DNA of 64,000 bases from positions 2,418,001 through 2,482,000 of the forward strand of contig JACZZP010000004.1 of assembly GCA_015183035.1 (NCBI GenBank), read 5' to 3'. The notes under the pieces were generated by a model. The model made no database searches and was not told where the DNA came from. It saw only the letters and a program-made list of their open reading frames with translations. Source of the DNA: Meloidogyne chitwoodi. Taxonomy: Eukaryota; Nematoda; Chromadorea; Rhabditida; Meloidogynidae. Below are positions 1 to 19,867 of the stretch, piece after piece. Made by a program: the position numbers and the translations under genes. Position 1 is the stretch's first letter; each line of letters begins with the position of its first letter.

Positions 1-335
1 GAAAAACAAAAAATTGTCAGTAGCAAATCAATCATTCTCTACACATAATTGTAATTTAAATTCTTTTATTATGATGTCGGAAGACTAGTAGAGTATTTTC
101 TAAAAAAAGATCAGACTCTAATAAACACAATTTAATTAATTTATTTTTTATAAAAAATATTTATATAAAATAAAAATGAGCAGAGTATAAAAACACACGT
201 AATAAAGTAATTAATTATATATTTGAAAAATTTTTGGTTGAGCATTTTGTAAAGGTTAAGGAACAAAATGGTAAAGGTTAAGGAACAAAATTGTAAAGGT
301 TAAGGAACAAAAGAAAATTTTTTTTCCAAATAATT
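1..335. other. Intergenic DNA downstream of the kinase gene
   Basis: AT-rich sequence beyond the stop codon of the minus-strand kinase gene. No coding frame is convincing. The only structure I see is the three-copy tandem repeat at 248-312, listed separately. Confidence 0.6.
248..312. repeat. Short tandem repeat, about 22 bp x 3
   Basis: Three near-identical copies of a unit reading GTAAAGGTTAAGGAACAAAA lie head to tail. They differ mainly in one or two bases at the unit junction. The repeat is just beyond the 3' end of the kinase gene. Confidence 0.85.
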
Positions 336-4934
<4,599 letters not shown>

Positions 4935-6319
4935 TATTTCACTAAAAAAATTAAAATATTATTTAAAATTAACGAATTAAAATAATTTGTGATTATTATA
5001 TTAGAGGAAAAAATTAATAAATTTTTTAAAAATATTTTTCTTTCTCTTTTATATAAAAAATAAAAATATATTTTGAACTTATTAAAGCCCATGAGACTTA
5101 TATTAATCAATAATATATCCTCATTTCGTTCATTAAAAAAAAATTAAAAAAAATATATCAAAAGGCTGTTTTCTTCTTCTTACTTCTCATAAACTTGTGA
5201 TATTAACTAGAAGGAAATGAAATAAAAGAAAAGCTGTCCTTTATTTTATTTTTCGGAGATTAGATTTATTATATATTAATTTTTTGTTTTTAATATAAAA
5301 AAAAATAAAATTAATTTTTAAAGAAAATAATGGGACAGTTCTCTTATTAGGGTAATCCTTATAACGGAAAGTCAAGAATTTTATTTTTTTTTTAATTCTA
5401 AAAAATTCAAAAAAATCTATTATAAATTTTTTTCAATAAAAAAACCACAAAAATTATTAAAAAAAAAGAAATTTGATAAGAAGAAAATATTATCATTTCA
5501 ATTATTTTTACACATTTTTAAGTTTAAAACAATTAAGAAAAAAATATATATTTTAGGAAAAGTAAAAGAATAATAAAAGAAATAAAAAACATTGTTTAAA
5601 TCCACACATTTGCCTGTTGAGGAGAGTCAAGAAAAAATAAAATAAAAGTAAAAATATATATATAACTCTTCTTTAAATTATTTAAGACGATTTTTTGGAG
5701 TAAAAAGAATGGATATTCTTTGAGGTAAAAAAATAAAATAAAAATTAAAAAAAAAAGAAAAGTGAAATATTTTTCTAGAAATCTCTCACTCACTAACTCT
5801 CTCATTCAACACATTTCTCTCTTCTCTAATCTTTTGGTTAAAGTCTAAGACTCAAAAATAACTTTTAAAAATTCTTAAAAGAGAGTATTTGATCAGCTTG
5901 AACAAATAGAATTTAAAATAATATTATTTTTTTTATTTGTGCAAGTCTCTCTTTTTTAATTTTTTATCAATAAATCAAAAGTCTCATAATGACGCTCCTT
6001 CAAAAAAAAAAAGAGTAAAATCTTTAAAAAAAGAGGAAAAAGAAAAAATATTATTAAGTGGGGAATTGCTCAAAATAGAAAGAAAAAATAATTATTAAAA
6101 TATTATTATAAGAAAAATAATTAAAAAAATTAAAAATAATATTAAAAAATATATTCTCAGATTTTAGAAAATTTGCAAAAAAAAATAAATCCAATAAAGC
6201 CATATAATTTGCAAAATTGTCTCTCCCTTTACTTTAAAAAATTATATTTTCTTTCTTATCATTATTTTATCAAAAATGTCTTTTTACTTAAATTTTTTCT
6301 TATTTATTTATTTATAAAA
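4935..6319. promoter_or_regulatory. Divergent intergenic region, kinase / AGPS
   Basis: About 1.4 kb between two divergently transcribed genes must hold both promoters. It is dominated by A/T runs, and no specific element could be identified. The short open frames here (for example 5596-5805 and 6173-6319) look like composition artefacts. Confidence 0.5.
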
Positions 6320-9234
<2,915 letters not shown>

Positions 9235-9395
9235 AAAAATATTTAAATATTCTTGTTGTTAAAATATTTTAAATAAAATATAAAGATATATAAAATATTT
9301 ATACTAACTCGTAGAAGAAGAAAAAATAAGAGATTTTTAAAACTTTTCGATATATAAGATCGATTTTTAAGAGAAATTATATAAAAAATTGGCTA

Positions 9396-9492
9396 AAAAA
9401 TATCTGACCTTTTTTGTGACAAGTCTTTTAATTAAATTCCCCAAATTTTTGAAAAAATTATTTAAAAAAAGGTCATCTTGTCAGATATTTTT
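9396..9492. repeat. Small inverted repeat between convergent genes
   Basis: AAAAATATCTGAC (9396-9408) is mirrored by GTCAGATATTTTT (9480-9492). Related GACCTTTTTT / AAAAAAAGGTC arms lie inside. It sits between the stop codons of AGPS and RAD50. It could be a tiny fold-back element or simply 3'-end structure shared by the two convergent genes. Confidence 0.55.
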
Positions 9493-9557
9493 ACTCAAAA
9501 ATAATAATAAATTAACAAAAAAACCTTAAAAAAAAGTCGTCAATTTCATTTGCGATC

Positions 9558-12500
9558 TCAACAATTATTATTAAGTTCATTTGCCTCAATTTGATTATAA
9601 GCCTTAAAACAAGAATTATTTTCCTCATCTTTAGAAAGTCCATAAATATATTCTGGACGACAAGCCATATATAAATGTTCAACCTTTTTTTAATTTAAAT
9701 ATAAAAAATTAAAAAATAAACCAATTGTCGATCATGTGTAATAACAATTAATTGAAGAGAACGTGAACTACTTTTTGTTGATGATGTTTGTCCTCCTTCA
9801 ATTTCAGATCCAGCAATTGTTGATGGAGGTATTGATGAAGTAATATTATTACTTTCATTTTCATATTGTCTTTCACATGTTCGTTCAAAATCAGCATCAT
9901 CACAATCATATATTCCTTGAATACCAATTGAACTACCCTCCTTTGGTATACTTTGAACTTCAATTAGATTTTTCAACATTGTCCCAATATTTTCTACCTT
10001 AAAAATTAAATTTTAGAATTAATTCACAAAATTAAAAAAAATTAAACCTTTTCAGTATCCAAATTTGTCGTTGGCTCATCTACAAGAAAATTTTTTTTAT
10101 TATTTTTTTTAATAAATTAAAATAAAAACCAAGTGCCAAAATTCTGCAATTCCCTGCAAAAACGTCAGCTAAAGCAATACGAATAAGAATTGAAGCCAAA
10201 ACCTTTTGTCCAGCACTGCATCTATCACGCATGTCAATATCAGTTTGTTCAACAGTCATAACAACATTATAATCATAAGATTTTTTCTTTTCAGTAGAAC
10301 CAACAGATTGTGATCTAATAAGGAAAAAATAAATAATAATAATTTTAATAAAAAAAAACACAAACTTAATTTTGATTGTTTCAATATCATTTCCTTGATA
10401 AACTCGTGACCAAAGTTCACTCAAAATCATATTAATCTGCTCCATTTTTTGCGAATGAAATTTAATAATCGAATCGTCAACAGTTTTATAATAACGGTCA
10501 AGATCCTTTAAAATATATTTTAAAAAAAATATTTCCAAATAAATACTTCAATAGCATTTGTAGTAACTAGACGTTCCACCATTTTGTCAAGATAATTCTT
10601 TTTTGCATCTACATAACGTGATTCAGCTAATTGTCTCTTTAAATCTTCAATTTTCTTCCTCAATTGTAATTGTTCTCCATTTTTTTGATGAATTTTGTTA
10701 TTAACTTCAACAGCACGTTGATTAAGTCTTTGTTCCTTTTAATATATAAATTATATATATAAAATAAATTAAAAAAACCTTTGTTCTAGATTCTACCAAA
10801 CTTTCAACACCTTCCATCATTGCAGACTCTTTTGCTTCTCTCAATTCTCTTTGTAACAAATCAACCTAAAAGGATAAAAATAACACTTTTTTCGTTGTAA
10901 TGTGTTTAATAAAAATTAAAAAACCTCTTTTTGAATATCCATTCTCGATAGCTGTTCCTGTAAAAGTTTCAACTCAAACTTTCTATTCTCTACACCACTC
11001 AATTGATTTTCTAATTTACGTCGTTGTTCTAATAATCCTTCAATTTCACGTCTTTTCTCTTCCATCTTTAAAAAAAAATTATTAAAAAAAACTTTTTTGT
11101 TTAAAAAAAACTTTTTCTCTAAAATCTTCAGTAGAATCATTCTGTCCACGATCTTTTTCATTTGAAGCTTTCAATTCATTTATTTTTGATAACGCATAAT
11201 TAATAGAATCAACATGCATTTGAGCATCACGTTCTTTAATAGAAATATTATGTAAAATTTTTCCTTTGTCTGTTTCAAGTTTTTGAATTTCTTTTTCAAC
11301 AGCTGGCAATTGTTCATTTGTAGAAGCAATTAATGACTCAACTTCTTTAATTTGGTTTCTCTTTTCTTCCAAATTTTGTTTAATAGTTTCAATTTGAACA
11401 ACTTTTTCACCTGCCAATGCTTTTCGATCTTTGAATTCCATTAACTAAAAATATAAAATTAACAAGGCTTTCCCACAGTAATCAAAATATAACGCAAAGG
11501 CTTAGAACCTGACAGGTATCGAACCTGCAACATCTCTTTACAAGTTATACCACTAGGCTATCGATTCAACAATTTCTTCTCTTCTATTATAGATAAACTA
11601 CCTTTATAAATCCAGCTATTATAATTAAAAATAACCTGATTTGTAGCTTGAACTCGTTTTTTTAATTCAGTAATATATCCAGAAACTGTTTCTAATTTTC
11701 CATTCATTCTTTCCAAAACAGCTGTTGACATTTCTCTAGCATCATCAATAGAAGTACCAGCACCCAAATCCATCAAATCCATTCGAAGAACATTTAAAGC
11801 ATTTTGCATTTCTTGAAGATTGTTCCAAATCTCATCGAGCAATTTAAAATCACCAAGTGATTGCAATTGATTTTCCCATTTGACAATTTCTTGTGAGAGT
11901 TTTACAACTCTAAAAAAACAAATTTTAAACTTTTAAGAAAGCATTAAAAAAATTTAAAAAAAATAAAACAAACGCATTAGAAGCATTTTCAGCATTCTTA
12001 AATTCTCTCTCTGCTATAACAATTGCTTGAGAAAGTTTGTAAAATTCTTGACGTTTAGATTGACTTCGACTTTTAAATTCAGCAGCTTGTATACGCAATT
12101 TTTCTATATTCTCAGAAATAGCTTCTGCCTGTTCTCTATCGAGTTTCTAAAAAAAATTTTTTTATAAAAAAACAATTTATCAAAAAATACTATCAGATCA
12201 GAAGATTTTGTCATAGTAATATCAGCTTGATTTTTAAGTTTATCAATAAAATTAGGTCCCACTAAAAATTAAAAAATATTTATAAAATTAAAAAAAATAC
12301 ATGGAATTTGATATTTTTCAGAAAGTTGTTTTAAAAGATCCAAATATTCTTCCTCACGTCTTTTCATAACCTAAAAAAATAATTTTTAATTTTTTTAATA
12401 AATTAAAAAAAAACCATTTGTCTAGAATTATATTCAACCATTCGTTCACGAAAATATTCTTCTTCTTTTTTCATATTAGCAATTTGTTTTGCAAAATTTT

Positions 12501-13933
12501 GAATATCACAAACGATGCTCATTCGATTTGCTTCAGCTTCACGAATTTCAGTTGATTCGTTAAGCTTAAAAAAAAAAGAATTTTATCCAAAATTTTTAAA
12601 ACTAATAACAAACATTATTTATTGAAATTAACAATTGTTCACGAGTTCCAGGAAAATTAGTTTCCGTAAGTCCATCCATATAACGCTGATGAGTGTTTAT
12701 TTTGCCTTGAATCACTTCTAAAAAAATTAATTTTTAAAATATTTTCTAAAGTTTATTTAATAAAAAAACCAAATTTATGAGAAGCTTGAACAGCTTTTTC
12801 TAATTTTGCCCGTGTATCAACTAACTGTGCTTCTATAGTTTTCTTCTCTTCCATCAATTTGTCAATTGTTGTTCTATTTTGTTTTAAGGTTGTACGGCTT
12901 GTATCATAATTCATAATTAACTTTAAAAAAGAAAAAATAAATTTTTTTTAAATTTTTAAATTTTACATCAGCTCTAGCGCGAAGATTATTTTCCAAATGG
13001 GGAAGTTCTTTGTCTATTAATTGAATTTGAATATTCTAAAAATAATAATTAACAAAACTCTTTTTTTTATTTTTTTAAATATACCAATTCTTTAATATTC
13101 TTTTTTATTGCGTCCAAAGCTTTGACATATTTTGTAACTTCAAAAATTGCATCAAAACGTATCTTTAACTCTTTTGGTTCGGAAAGAGGCCTAATAAAAT
13201 AAATTCAATATTTAAAAGTATTTTTATAATTTGACCAATTAGAATCTTCCTGATGACAAAAAAGGACATATTCAAGAATTGCTTTAGGCACTCCAAGCAA
13301 ATTTAGCATCTTTAAAGAATTTAATAAAATTAATTCAATTTAATTTTAAAAAAACCTCTTTATTGAAATCGTGTATTTTAGAAGAAATAGATTTTGGATT
13401 ACCAAACTTATCAACAATTTTAAGCGTGAATTCATCAGATTTTGTAGTTAATTTACCCTAAATTTAAAATAATAATATTTTAAATTCTTCAAAAAAAAAC
13501 TTTTTCTTTTCAATTTTATAAAATAAATATTCAAACTTACTCCTCGCATCATACTAGCATTTAAACGTTTAGTTGCAGTACATATATTGCCTTTAATGTC
13601 TTTAAAAATAAGTTGAACCAACGCATCAACTCTTGGCTTATTTGCAATCTAAATATTAAAAGTTTAAACTTTAATATTATTAAAAAAATAAACTTGATTA
13701 TTATGAATAAATGTTGGCATTTTCCCTGCTGGTAAAGATCCAGTCGTTACATAATTTAAGGCCTCAATAATTGTCTACAAATAAAATTTTTAATTAACAC
13801 AAAATATTCTAACCGTTTTTCCAGTTCCATTAGGTCCCTGAATTATAGTCAATGGAGTCAAAAAATTAATACATTGTGGTGAATCACCAACACTTCTAAT
13901 TCCTTGAATTTTAAGTCCAACAAATTGCACCAT
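9558..13933 (-). CDS. rad-50: RAD50 double-strand-break repair ATPase
   Basis: The SMC-like ATPase of the MRE11-RAD50 complex, which tethers and processes DNA ends. Seen: about 23 short exons, roughly 1,060 residues. The N-terminal head has GPNGTGKT (Walker A, about 13840-13814) and FCHQEDSNW (Q-loop exon, about 13310-13240). The C-terminal head has [15 protein letters not shown] (signature, about 10240), [14 protein letters not shown] (Walker B and D-loop, split by an intron near 10130) and LQLIVITHD (H-loop, about 9750). An extra Ser/Glu-rich stretch of about 50 residues precedes the H-loop. Between the heads I count about 690 coiled-coil residues, against about 1,040 in human RAD50 from memory. 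I find no CxxC zinc hook in any exon. An intron near 11500 carries a tRNA-like element. The ATG was chosen because it starts the conserved head fold; a TTTCAG acceptor lies about 18 bases upstream. Confidence 0.93.
11499..11570 (-). pseudogene. tRNA-like element in a RAD50 intron
   Basis: On the minus strand: A-box TAGCCTAGTGG and B-box GGTTCGATACC with a five-pair T stem (GCAGG/CCTGT, one G-T). It is short between the boxes and no acceptor stem pairs. It has the same orientation as RAD50. Confidence 0.6.
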
Positions 13934-14533
13934 AAAATATAAATTAAAAACTGAAAGATTATAGCAAAAAATCATAAAAAAATATATTAAGAGCTATAAA
14001 TAACTACATTTTCATAATTAACTTAGAATCAATTTATAAGTAAAAATAATTTTTTTTAAACCAAAATGAAGAAAAAAAACGAATAAAATACAACAAGAAT
14101 AACGTAAATTAATACATAGATATAACTTTAAAAATTATTTAATTTTTCTATTTTTTGAATGCACTCTCATCAGATTCTGAGATCCGAAACAATTCTAAAA
14201 CATGTTAAAAAAAATATTCAAGCGAGCTTGGAAAATTTTTGAAAAAGAAACAAAAAAATGTAGAGAAAAATGAGGAAGATATAATACTATAAATATTCAA
14301 AAAAAAATAAAATAAATGGAAAGGTTAAAATCGCAAAAATTTAATGAGTACAAATTATTAATTTTTTTCAAGATAACAAAAGAAAAAATTAACCTTTCCA
14401 AAAGTATAGAGAGATATGAAGTTTTTTTTTTGATTGGAAAAATATATATATATATGTATCTGTATGTAGAGTGTAAAGCAAAAAAAGAAGAATCCGAATG
14501 ATATTCAATATTTGGTGTAGGTTAGCCTTCATT
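13934..14533. other. Spacer between RAD50 and palmitoyltransferase genes
   Basis: 600 bases between two tandem minus-strand genes. A TTTCAG acceptor lies just before the RAD50 ATG and could accept a spliced leader. A possible open frame at 14316-14501 on the plus strand has no recognisable content. Confidence 0.5.
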
Positions 14534-16539
14534 TTAACCTCTGCTATCAATACTAGTGCTGTTTAGATTGTCATGTACCCTAACAGCCTTAAAATTATTT
14601 TATTCATATCAATTTAAAAAAAAATAAACCTCTGTAAATTTAAGCGGACCCTTTGATGAAGAATTACTTTTTAACCTCTCCTTGTCACTTGTCATTGAAG
14701 TTGTTGTTGTATTGCTATAAATAGTTGAAGATCCATTTCCATCTCTTGCTCCTCCTCCACATCCACTTTTTTCCAAAATACTTGTCATTACACCATTTGG
14801 TGAAGTCTCATTTCGTTTATTAATAGATAAAATACCATGAAAAGAATTTCTTTTTGGACTATTGCTGTTATTCTTTTTATTATTTTTTACATTATTGATA
14901 TTTTCACAACCAAGTAATGATTGTGTAACTGCACTATTTTCTGAAGAAGAAAGACGAACATGTGTAACATTCTTATATGCTTCATGCAGGCTACGCTCAT
15001 AAGCAGAAAGAGGTATCTTAATTTGAAAAATCTGAGAAAAAGAAAAAAAATTTTTCAAAAAAATATAGTCAAAAGAGTACTTTTAATAAAGTAAAAAATA
15101 ATAAAGTTCAAACAAACTTCACAATCAGTAGTAGTGTTGTTGTTGACTTTCTCCCCATTCCTTTTTAAATTTTCTTCGTCTTCTTCATCCTCATTAAATA
15201 AATTACATCGGGAATCATCTTCACGAGAATCGGCAATCATTCTTACACGATTTAATGAATTTGCTTGTTTAAATCCAATGCCTGAAAATGCTGTACCAAT
15301 CGAAACTGCACTATCATCACCAATACCTCTCTTCAACTAAATAAAAAGTTAATTAATTTATTTTAAATAATTAACCTTAATTTGTCCGTCCTTTTGAATG
15401 TCAGTTTCAGGCACATAAACAATAACAGCTTCTCCAGGCATTTTTTGTTTAATTTTGTTAGGTCTCTCATAACTGAAAATCAAAAAATATTTAAACAATA
15501 AAAAATAAAATACGATGGGAATTGACTGGAACATAGAAAATGAAATAAATTTCCACAACATCCAATTGTGAAAGGATTTAGACCTGCACGGAATTTATTT
15601 GTAACCTGAAATAACACATCAAACAAAATTAATTTTTAAAAAACCTGTTCATTTGTTGTCCTCGCCCTCAATATAAGAACAATATGAAAACATGTTAAAC
15701 CAAGAATTGGAACAGCAAGTAGAGTACAAATTGACATTAAAACAATTGAGCAAAGATTTGGTCTTGTTAGAATATCTCGACGACTCATAAGTGTATAACT
15801 TAATGAAAGGCTAAACACACAAATCATATGCCAGCAGAGGAAGAAGAGAAACATAAAAAAATTTCGATAATTTCGTCGACCAATACAATTATGGACCTGA
15901 AATTTTATAGATTGTATTTTCAAAAGTATAAAATATACCCATGGACAGTGATGATCAAGGCAGTCTATACACCTTAAATTTTAACAAATTTAAATATAAT
16001 TTAAATAAATTTAAATTGTTATTACCTATTGCAAACAGAACAATGTGAAGAACGAGGAGGCCTATAGAATTTACAAGTAACACACCATTTCATTCGAACC
16101 TTTAAAGTTTTTTAAAATTCATTTAAAAGTAAATAACCGTTATTCCATTTATTTCAACACTTTTATAGAGAGGTGAACGAAAATCATCCAAATTGGCTTC
16201 TTCGGAAGCAATTGCTAAAAAAGATTTAAATATTTTGTTCTCTAAACTTGTTAAGTTCAAATCAAATAAACTAACCAACTGGATGTGTACCCGGATCCAA
16301 CGTAGTTGCCATGAAAAGATTTGAAATACAAAAAGCAAAAAGAATAACATCTATCGCACAAAATAGATAACCATATGTACCAAGTTTTATAATTAATGCA
16401 GGAACAAGAATGTAGAAAAAAGCTGCTGAACAGCCAACAATCAATGACCAAGTTAAAATGGCCGGTAAGGCGTGTGATAAACTACTTGAATTTTATTAAT
16501 ACTTTAACTTAAAAAAAAATACCTGCAACAATGTTTCAT
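14534..16539 (-). CDS. DHHC palmitoyltransferase, ZDHHC5/8 type
   Basis: Membrane enzyme that S-acylates cytosolic cysteines of other proteins (family knowledge). Seen: N-terminal membrane pair ([20 protein letters not shown], then [17 protein letters not shown]), the DPG motif (TTLDPGTHP), and [12 protein letters not shown]. The cysteine-rich domain runs [20 protein letters not shown] then [20 protein letters not shown], with the catalytic DHHC at about 15955. Two more membrane segments follow, with TTNEQV after them. The wording around the DHHC core is that of the ZDHHC5/ZDHHC8 branch. A long Ser/Asn-rich cytosolic tail (15561-14534) ends with a short last exon and TAA at 14536-14534. ATG at 16539 was chosen because MKHCC joins in phase to [11 protein letters not shown] separate open frame at 16601-16801 was left out. 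The start is divergent from the antiporter gene. Confidence 0.9.
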
Positions 16540-16981
16540 TCGTAGCAACAATTGATTTTAATAAAAAGTAAAGAAAATCAATAAAAGTGTAAAATGGAAT
16601 CTAAAGGTGTAAAAATATAAACAAAGTTCCCATGAATAAAAAACCCAAAAATATACTTTTACAACAAAATAACAAAGAACAACCATGCAAAAAAATTTCA
16701 AGGTCGCGATAAAATCTTTCAACTTTAACTTCAGCCGTTTCATTACCACCATTTTTAATTGAACGTTTCATCTCAAAATTTATCGCAGTTGTAAAATACA
16801 ATTTTTACAAAAAATTTGTCTAAAAAATAATAATAAAAAAATAATATATTTATATGCAAATCTTTTTTCAGTATTTCTTTTAAAAATGAGTAATATTAAA
16901 AAAAATTACTTTTGTAATAAAATCACTTTTTATTTTTACACTTTTTTCATTTTATTATACAAAATTAAATATAAAATATTA
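16540..16981. promoter_or_regulatory. Divergent promoter region, DHHC / NHA
   Basis: About 440 bases separate the two presumed start codons on opposite strands. It contains an upstream in-frame ATG for the antiporter (16886). No recognisable promoter motif. Confidence 0.45.
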
Positions 16982-19626
16982 ATGGTTTCATCATACAATA
17001 ATTCTATTACTTCTATTACTGCAACACGTTTGGGTGTTCAACTTCATAAAATGTTCATTAATGTTATTAATCATCGAGAGGTTTGAAATTTTTAATTATA
17101 TTTTGGGACATATGGGCACGGATTAGATTAGGCGCCAACCCCCACAACTGCTAATGGACGCTTCTTTTTATATATACATTTTTCTATTTAATAGAACAAA
17201 AAATTTTCTATAAGATAACACAGATTAAAATTGAAAAAGCGTTTTTTAGACAAAAATATTTTTAAAGGCCACATTTTTCTTTTAATAAATCTTTTTACAG
17301 ACAAACTTTACGATAACTTCATTGCTTATTTTTATGGCACTATACGCTTCGTTAACAGCAATATTCGGGAGATCATTAATTCATCCTTTAACAACTAATA
17401 AACAAAAAAATATAATATTACAACCTTTGTTACCAACTCAACAATTAAACAATTTTACTTTAAAAGAAGAAGAAACTTTTCCTCAAATAATTAACAAATT
17501 TGAAACTTTTCCATTTTCTTCACCTTTTCGACAATGTCATCATCAATTTAACTCGTATTATTTTTTTAAATAATTAATTTAATTTTTTCTTTTTTGGAAT
17601 CAACATTATTTACCTTATAATTTTACAAATACTTCATTATTAATTTTATCAATATTTTTTTTATTGGCACTTTCATTATTTTTAGGCAGAATTTTAAGTA
17701 AAATATTTCTTCCTTCTTTTTCTGGACCTTTAATTGTTGGATGTTTAATTGCAAATTTTAAACAATTCAAAGAATTACTAATTTTACCAAATGAATATAA
17801 TGGAGGAACTTTAATTGTTGAAATTGCTTTTCTTATTATTATAATTAGAGCAATGATACAAATTAATTTATCTTCTCTCAAACATAATTTGGTTTCATAA
17901 AAAAAATTTTTTATTTTTTTTCTTTTTAGACTCTCACATTTCTTTTAGGCATTTTTTGCCCACTAATTGAATGCCTAACAATTTTATTAGCAGCAACACT
18001 TTTATTTAAAGTTAATTTGACTTTTGCTACACTTTTTGGGTATTTTTCAAATTAATTAAATCCAAGTCTCCGGGGTGGCATCGAACCTGCGACCTCCCAT
18101 TGCTTGCTGCTCACACATAATCGGGTGCTCTACCGACTGAGCTACCGAGGCGACATTCTCAATCCCTCTTTTAATAGATTTTATACCCCAGCCTAAGCGT
18201 TTAACTCTATAGTAGCTATCTCCTCTTACAACTATAAATCCCTCTCAATTAATTTAAAGTTTTACAATGTCTGCTTCTTCACCTCCAATTATTGTTCCAA
18301 CAATTAAACGTTTAGAAGAAAAACAATTTAATAATAATAATGATTCTGGAATTATATCAATTATTTTATTCAGGTTTTTTTAATTATTAAATTGTTTAAA
18401 ATTTTATTTAAGCACTCTATTAGATAATATTTTCGCTTTGGCTGGTTTTGGTATTGCATTTGAGGCAATGACAACTAAATATGGTAATATATTCAAATTT
18501 TTATAAGGAGCCTCTCAATTCACTTTTTTTCTTTAGAACAGCTATCTTATACATTAAGTCGAATACCTGGTGAATTATTAATTGGTGCAATTATCGGAAT
18601 TTCTGCTGGTTTTCTTCTTCGATTTTTTCCTCGTTCTGATGCACATTTAGTTCATTTTATGCGTGTTTTGATTTTATCAAGTATTGGAACAGCTTTACAT
18701 TTTGGAGCAAGAGAAATTGGTTGTGTAATTGCTGGTCCAATGGCTGTTTTGATTATGACTGGAGTTGCTTCTACACACTGGCAGATTGATAACAGGCGAG
18801 GGGTAAATTTTATTCTAAAATTTAAAAAATTTTTATTTTTTTAGACGAGAACCGAGGAGAACAGTTTGCGATTAATTTGGGAATTGTTAGCTTCTCCTCT
18901 TCTTTTTCTTTTGTTTGGATCTCTTCTTAATTTTACTTCAATTGTAAGTATTTTATATAAAATTTTCCCTTTTAATTTTCAAGTTTTCTTCAACAAAACT
19001 TCTCGATGCTTTTCTATTTTTACTTCTTTCTTTGTTAGTCCGCTTTGCTACAGGACTAGTATGTACATTTTGTTGTTCGTCAGGTCAAATAAGATCACCC
19101 TCTGAACGTTTATTTATTTCATTGGCAGTTTTACCAAAAGGAAGTTTACAATTAATTATTGCCCCAGCTATTCTTTGCTTTTTTATTAAATTAAAAGAAT
19201 TTGATGATAATGGTATTTTGCTTTCTTACGAAACAATTTTGTTAAGTCTTTTATTTTCTGCTCCAATTGGGGAAATGTTACTTCGGTAAGGTTTTAAAAA
19301 ATAGAAGACTCAAATTTTATTTTTAGACTTATCGGACCTTTACTTCTGCGAAGAAAGATAATTCCAAATGCATGTGTTGTCCCATTGGGTGAATCATACA
19401 AAAAAGGAGGACTAGTTGTAGCACACTCCGATCCATGGGATAACAAACTTAGGGTATTTTTTTTAATTTTCTTCTTTTAAAAGTATGATGGGTTTAGTAA
19501 TTAAATAATATTCTTTTATTTAAGCTTGAACTCGGACCAATCGACCCTTTTGATCCTCAACCTAATCAACACACTCCCTACCAATTAGAAATAACAAATA
19601 AACTTGATAGTGATTCTAAAATCTGA
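16982..19626 (+). CDS. CPA2-family Na+/H+ antiporter, NHA/SLC9B type
   Basis: Membrane cation-proton exchanger (family knowledge). Seen: many hydrophobic segments, from TSLLIFMALYASLTAIFG through FLLALSLFLGRIL and FSGPLIVGCLIANF, to LAVLPKGSLQLIIAPAILCF and LLSLLFSAPIGEMLL. These blocks, with GFTMSASSPPIIVP, are NHA hallmarks. The cytosolic C-terminus ends in TGA at 19624-19626. The start at 16982 is a choice: ATG 16886 is in frame and would add 32 residues with a hydrophobic stretch. Odd: where family members have Asp-Asp in the ion-binding helix, this one reads LLDNIFALAGF (Asp-Asn), spanning the junction near 18376-18414. An intron (about 18041-18255) carries a tRNA-like element. The gene is convergent with the Josephin gene. 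Confidence 0.87.
18063..18152 (-). pseudogene. tRNA-like element, best-preserved of the GATTATGTGT set
   Basis: On the minus strand: A-box TAGCTCAGTCGG with GAGC closing the D arm, then CCCGATTATGTGTG, a long middle segment with an AGCAGCAAGC stretch, and B-box GGTTCGATGCC. The outer ends GTCGCCTCGG and CCCCGGAGAC pair only in part. It is antisense to the antiporter gene, in one of its introns. A tRNA with a long variable arm is the alternative reading. Confidence 0.65.
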
Positions 19627-19867
19627 TTGCCTTATTTTTAAGAGAAAGAGATGAATTTAAAGAGATTTAATTAAAAATCACTCATTCTTCTATTTTTAAA
19701 GATTAATATAACTAATAGAATTATATAAATTATAATAAATAATTATCGAGTAAAAATAAACCGAATAGAAGTTGATGTGATGATTAACACTGTTTGTGAA
19801 TGTAGTAATGCAGAAATTAGTGTTTTACATCGTCTGAAAGTGATTTGGTGAATAAGAATTTCAACAT

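Noticed and set aside
5596..5805. 69-codon minus-strand frame between kinase and AGPS
   Set aside because: Poly-Phe/Leu from T-runs; no homology wording.
16601..16801. 66-codon minus-strand frame (MKRSIKNGGNETAEVKVERF) upstream of the palmitoyltransferase
   Set aside because: Could be a 5' exon, but the ATG at 16539 already gives a family-like start and I could not find a clear in-phase donor.
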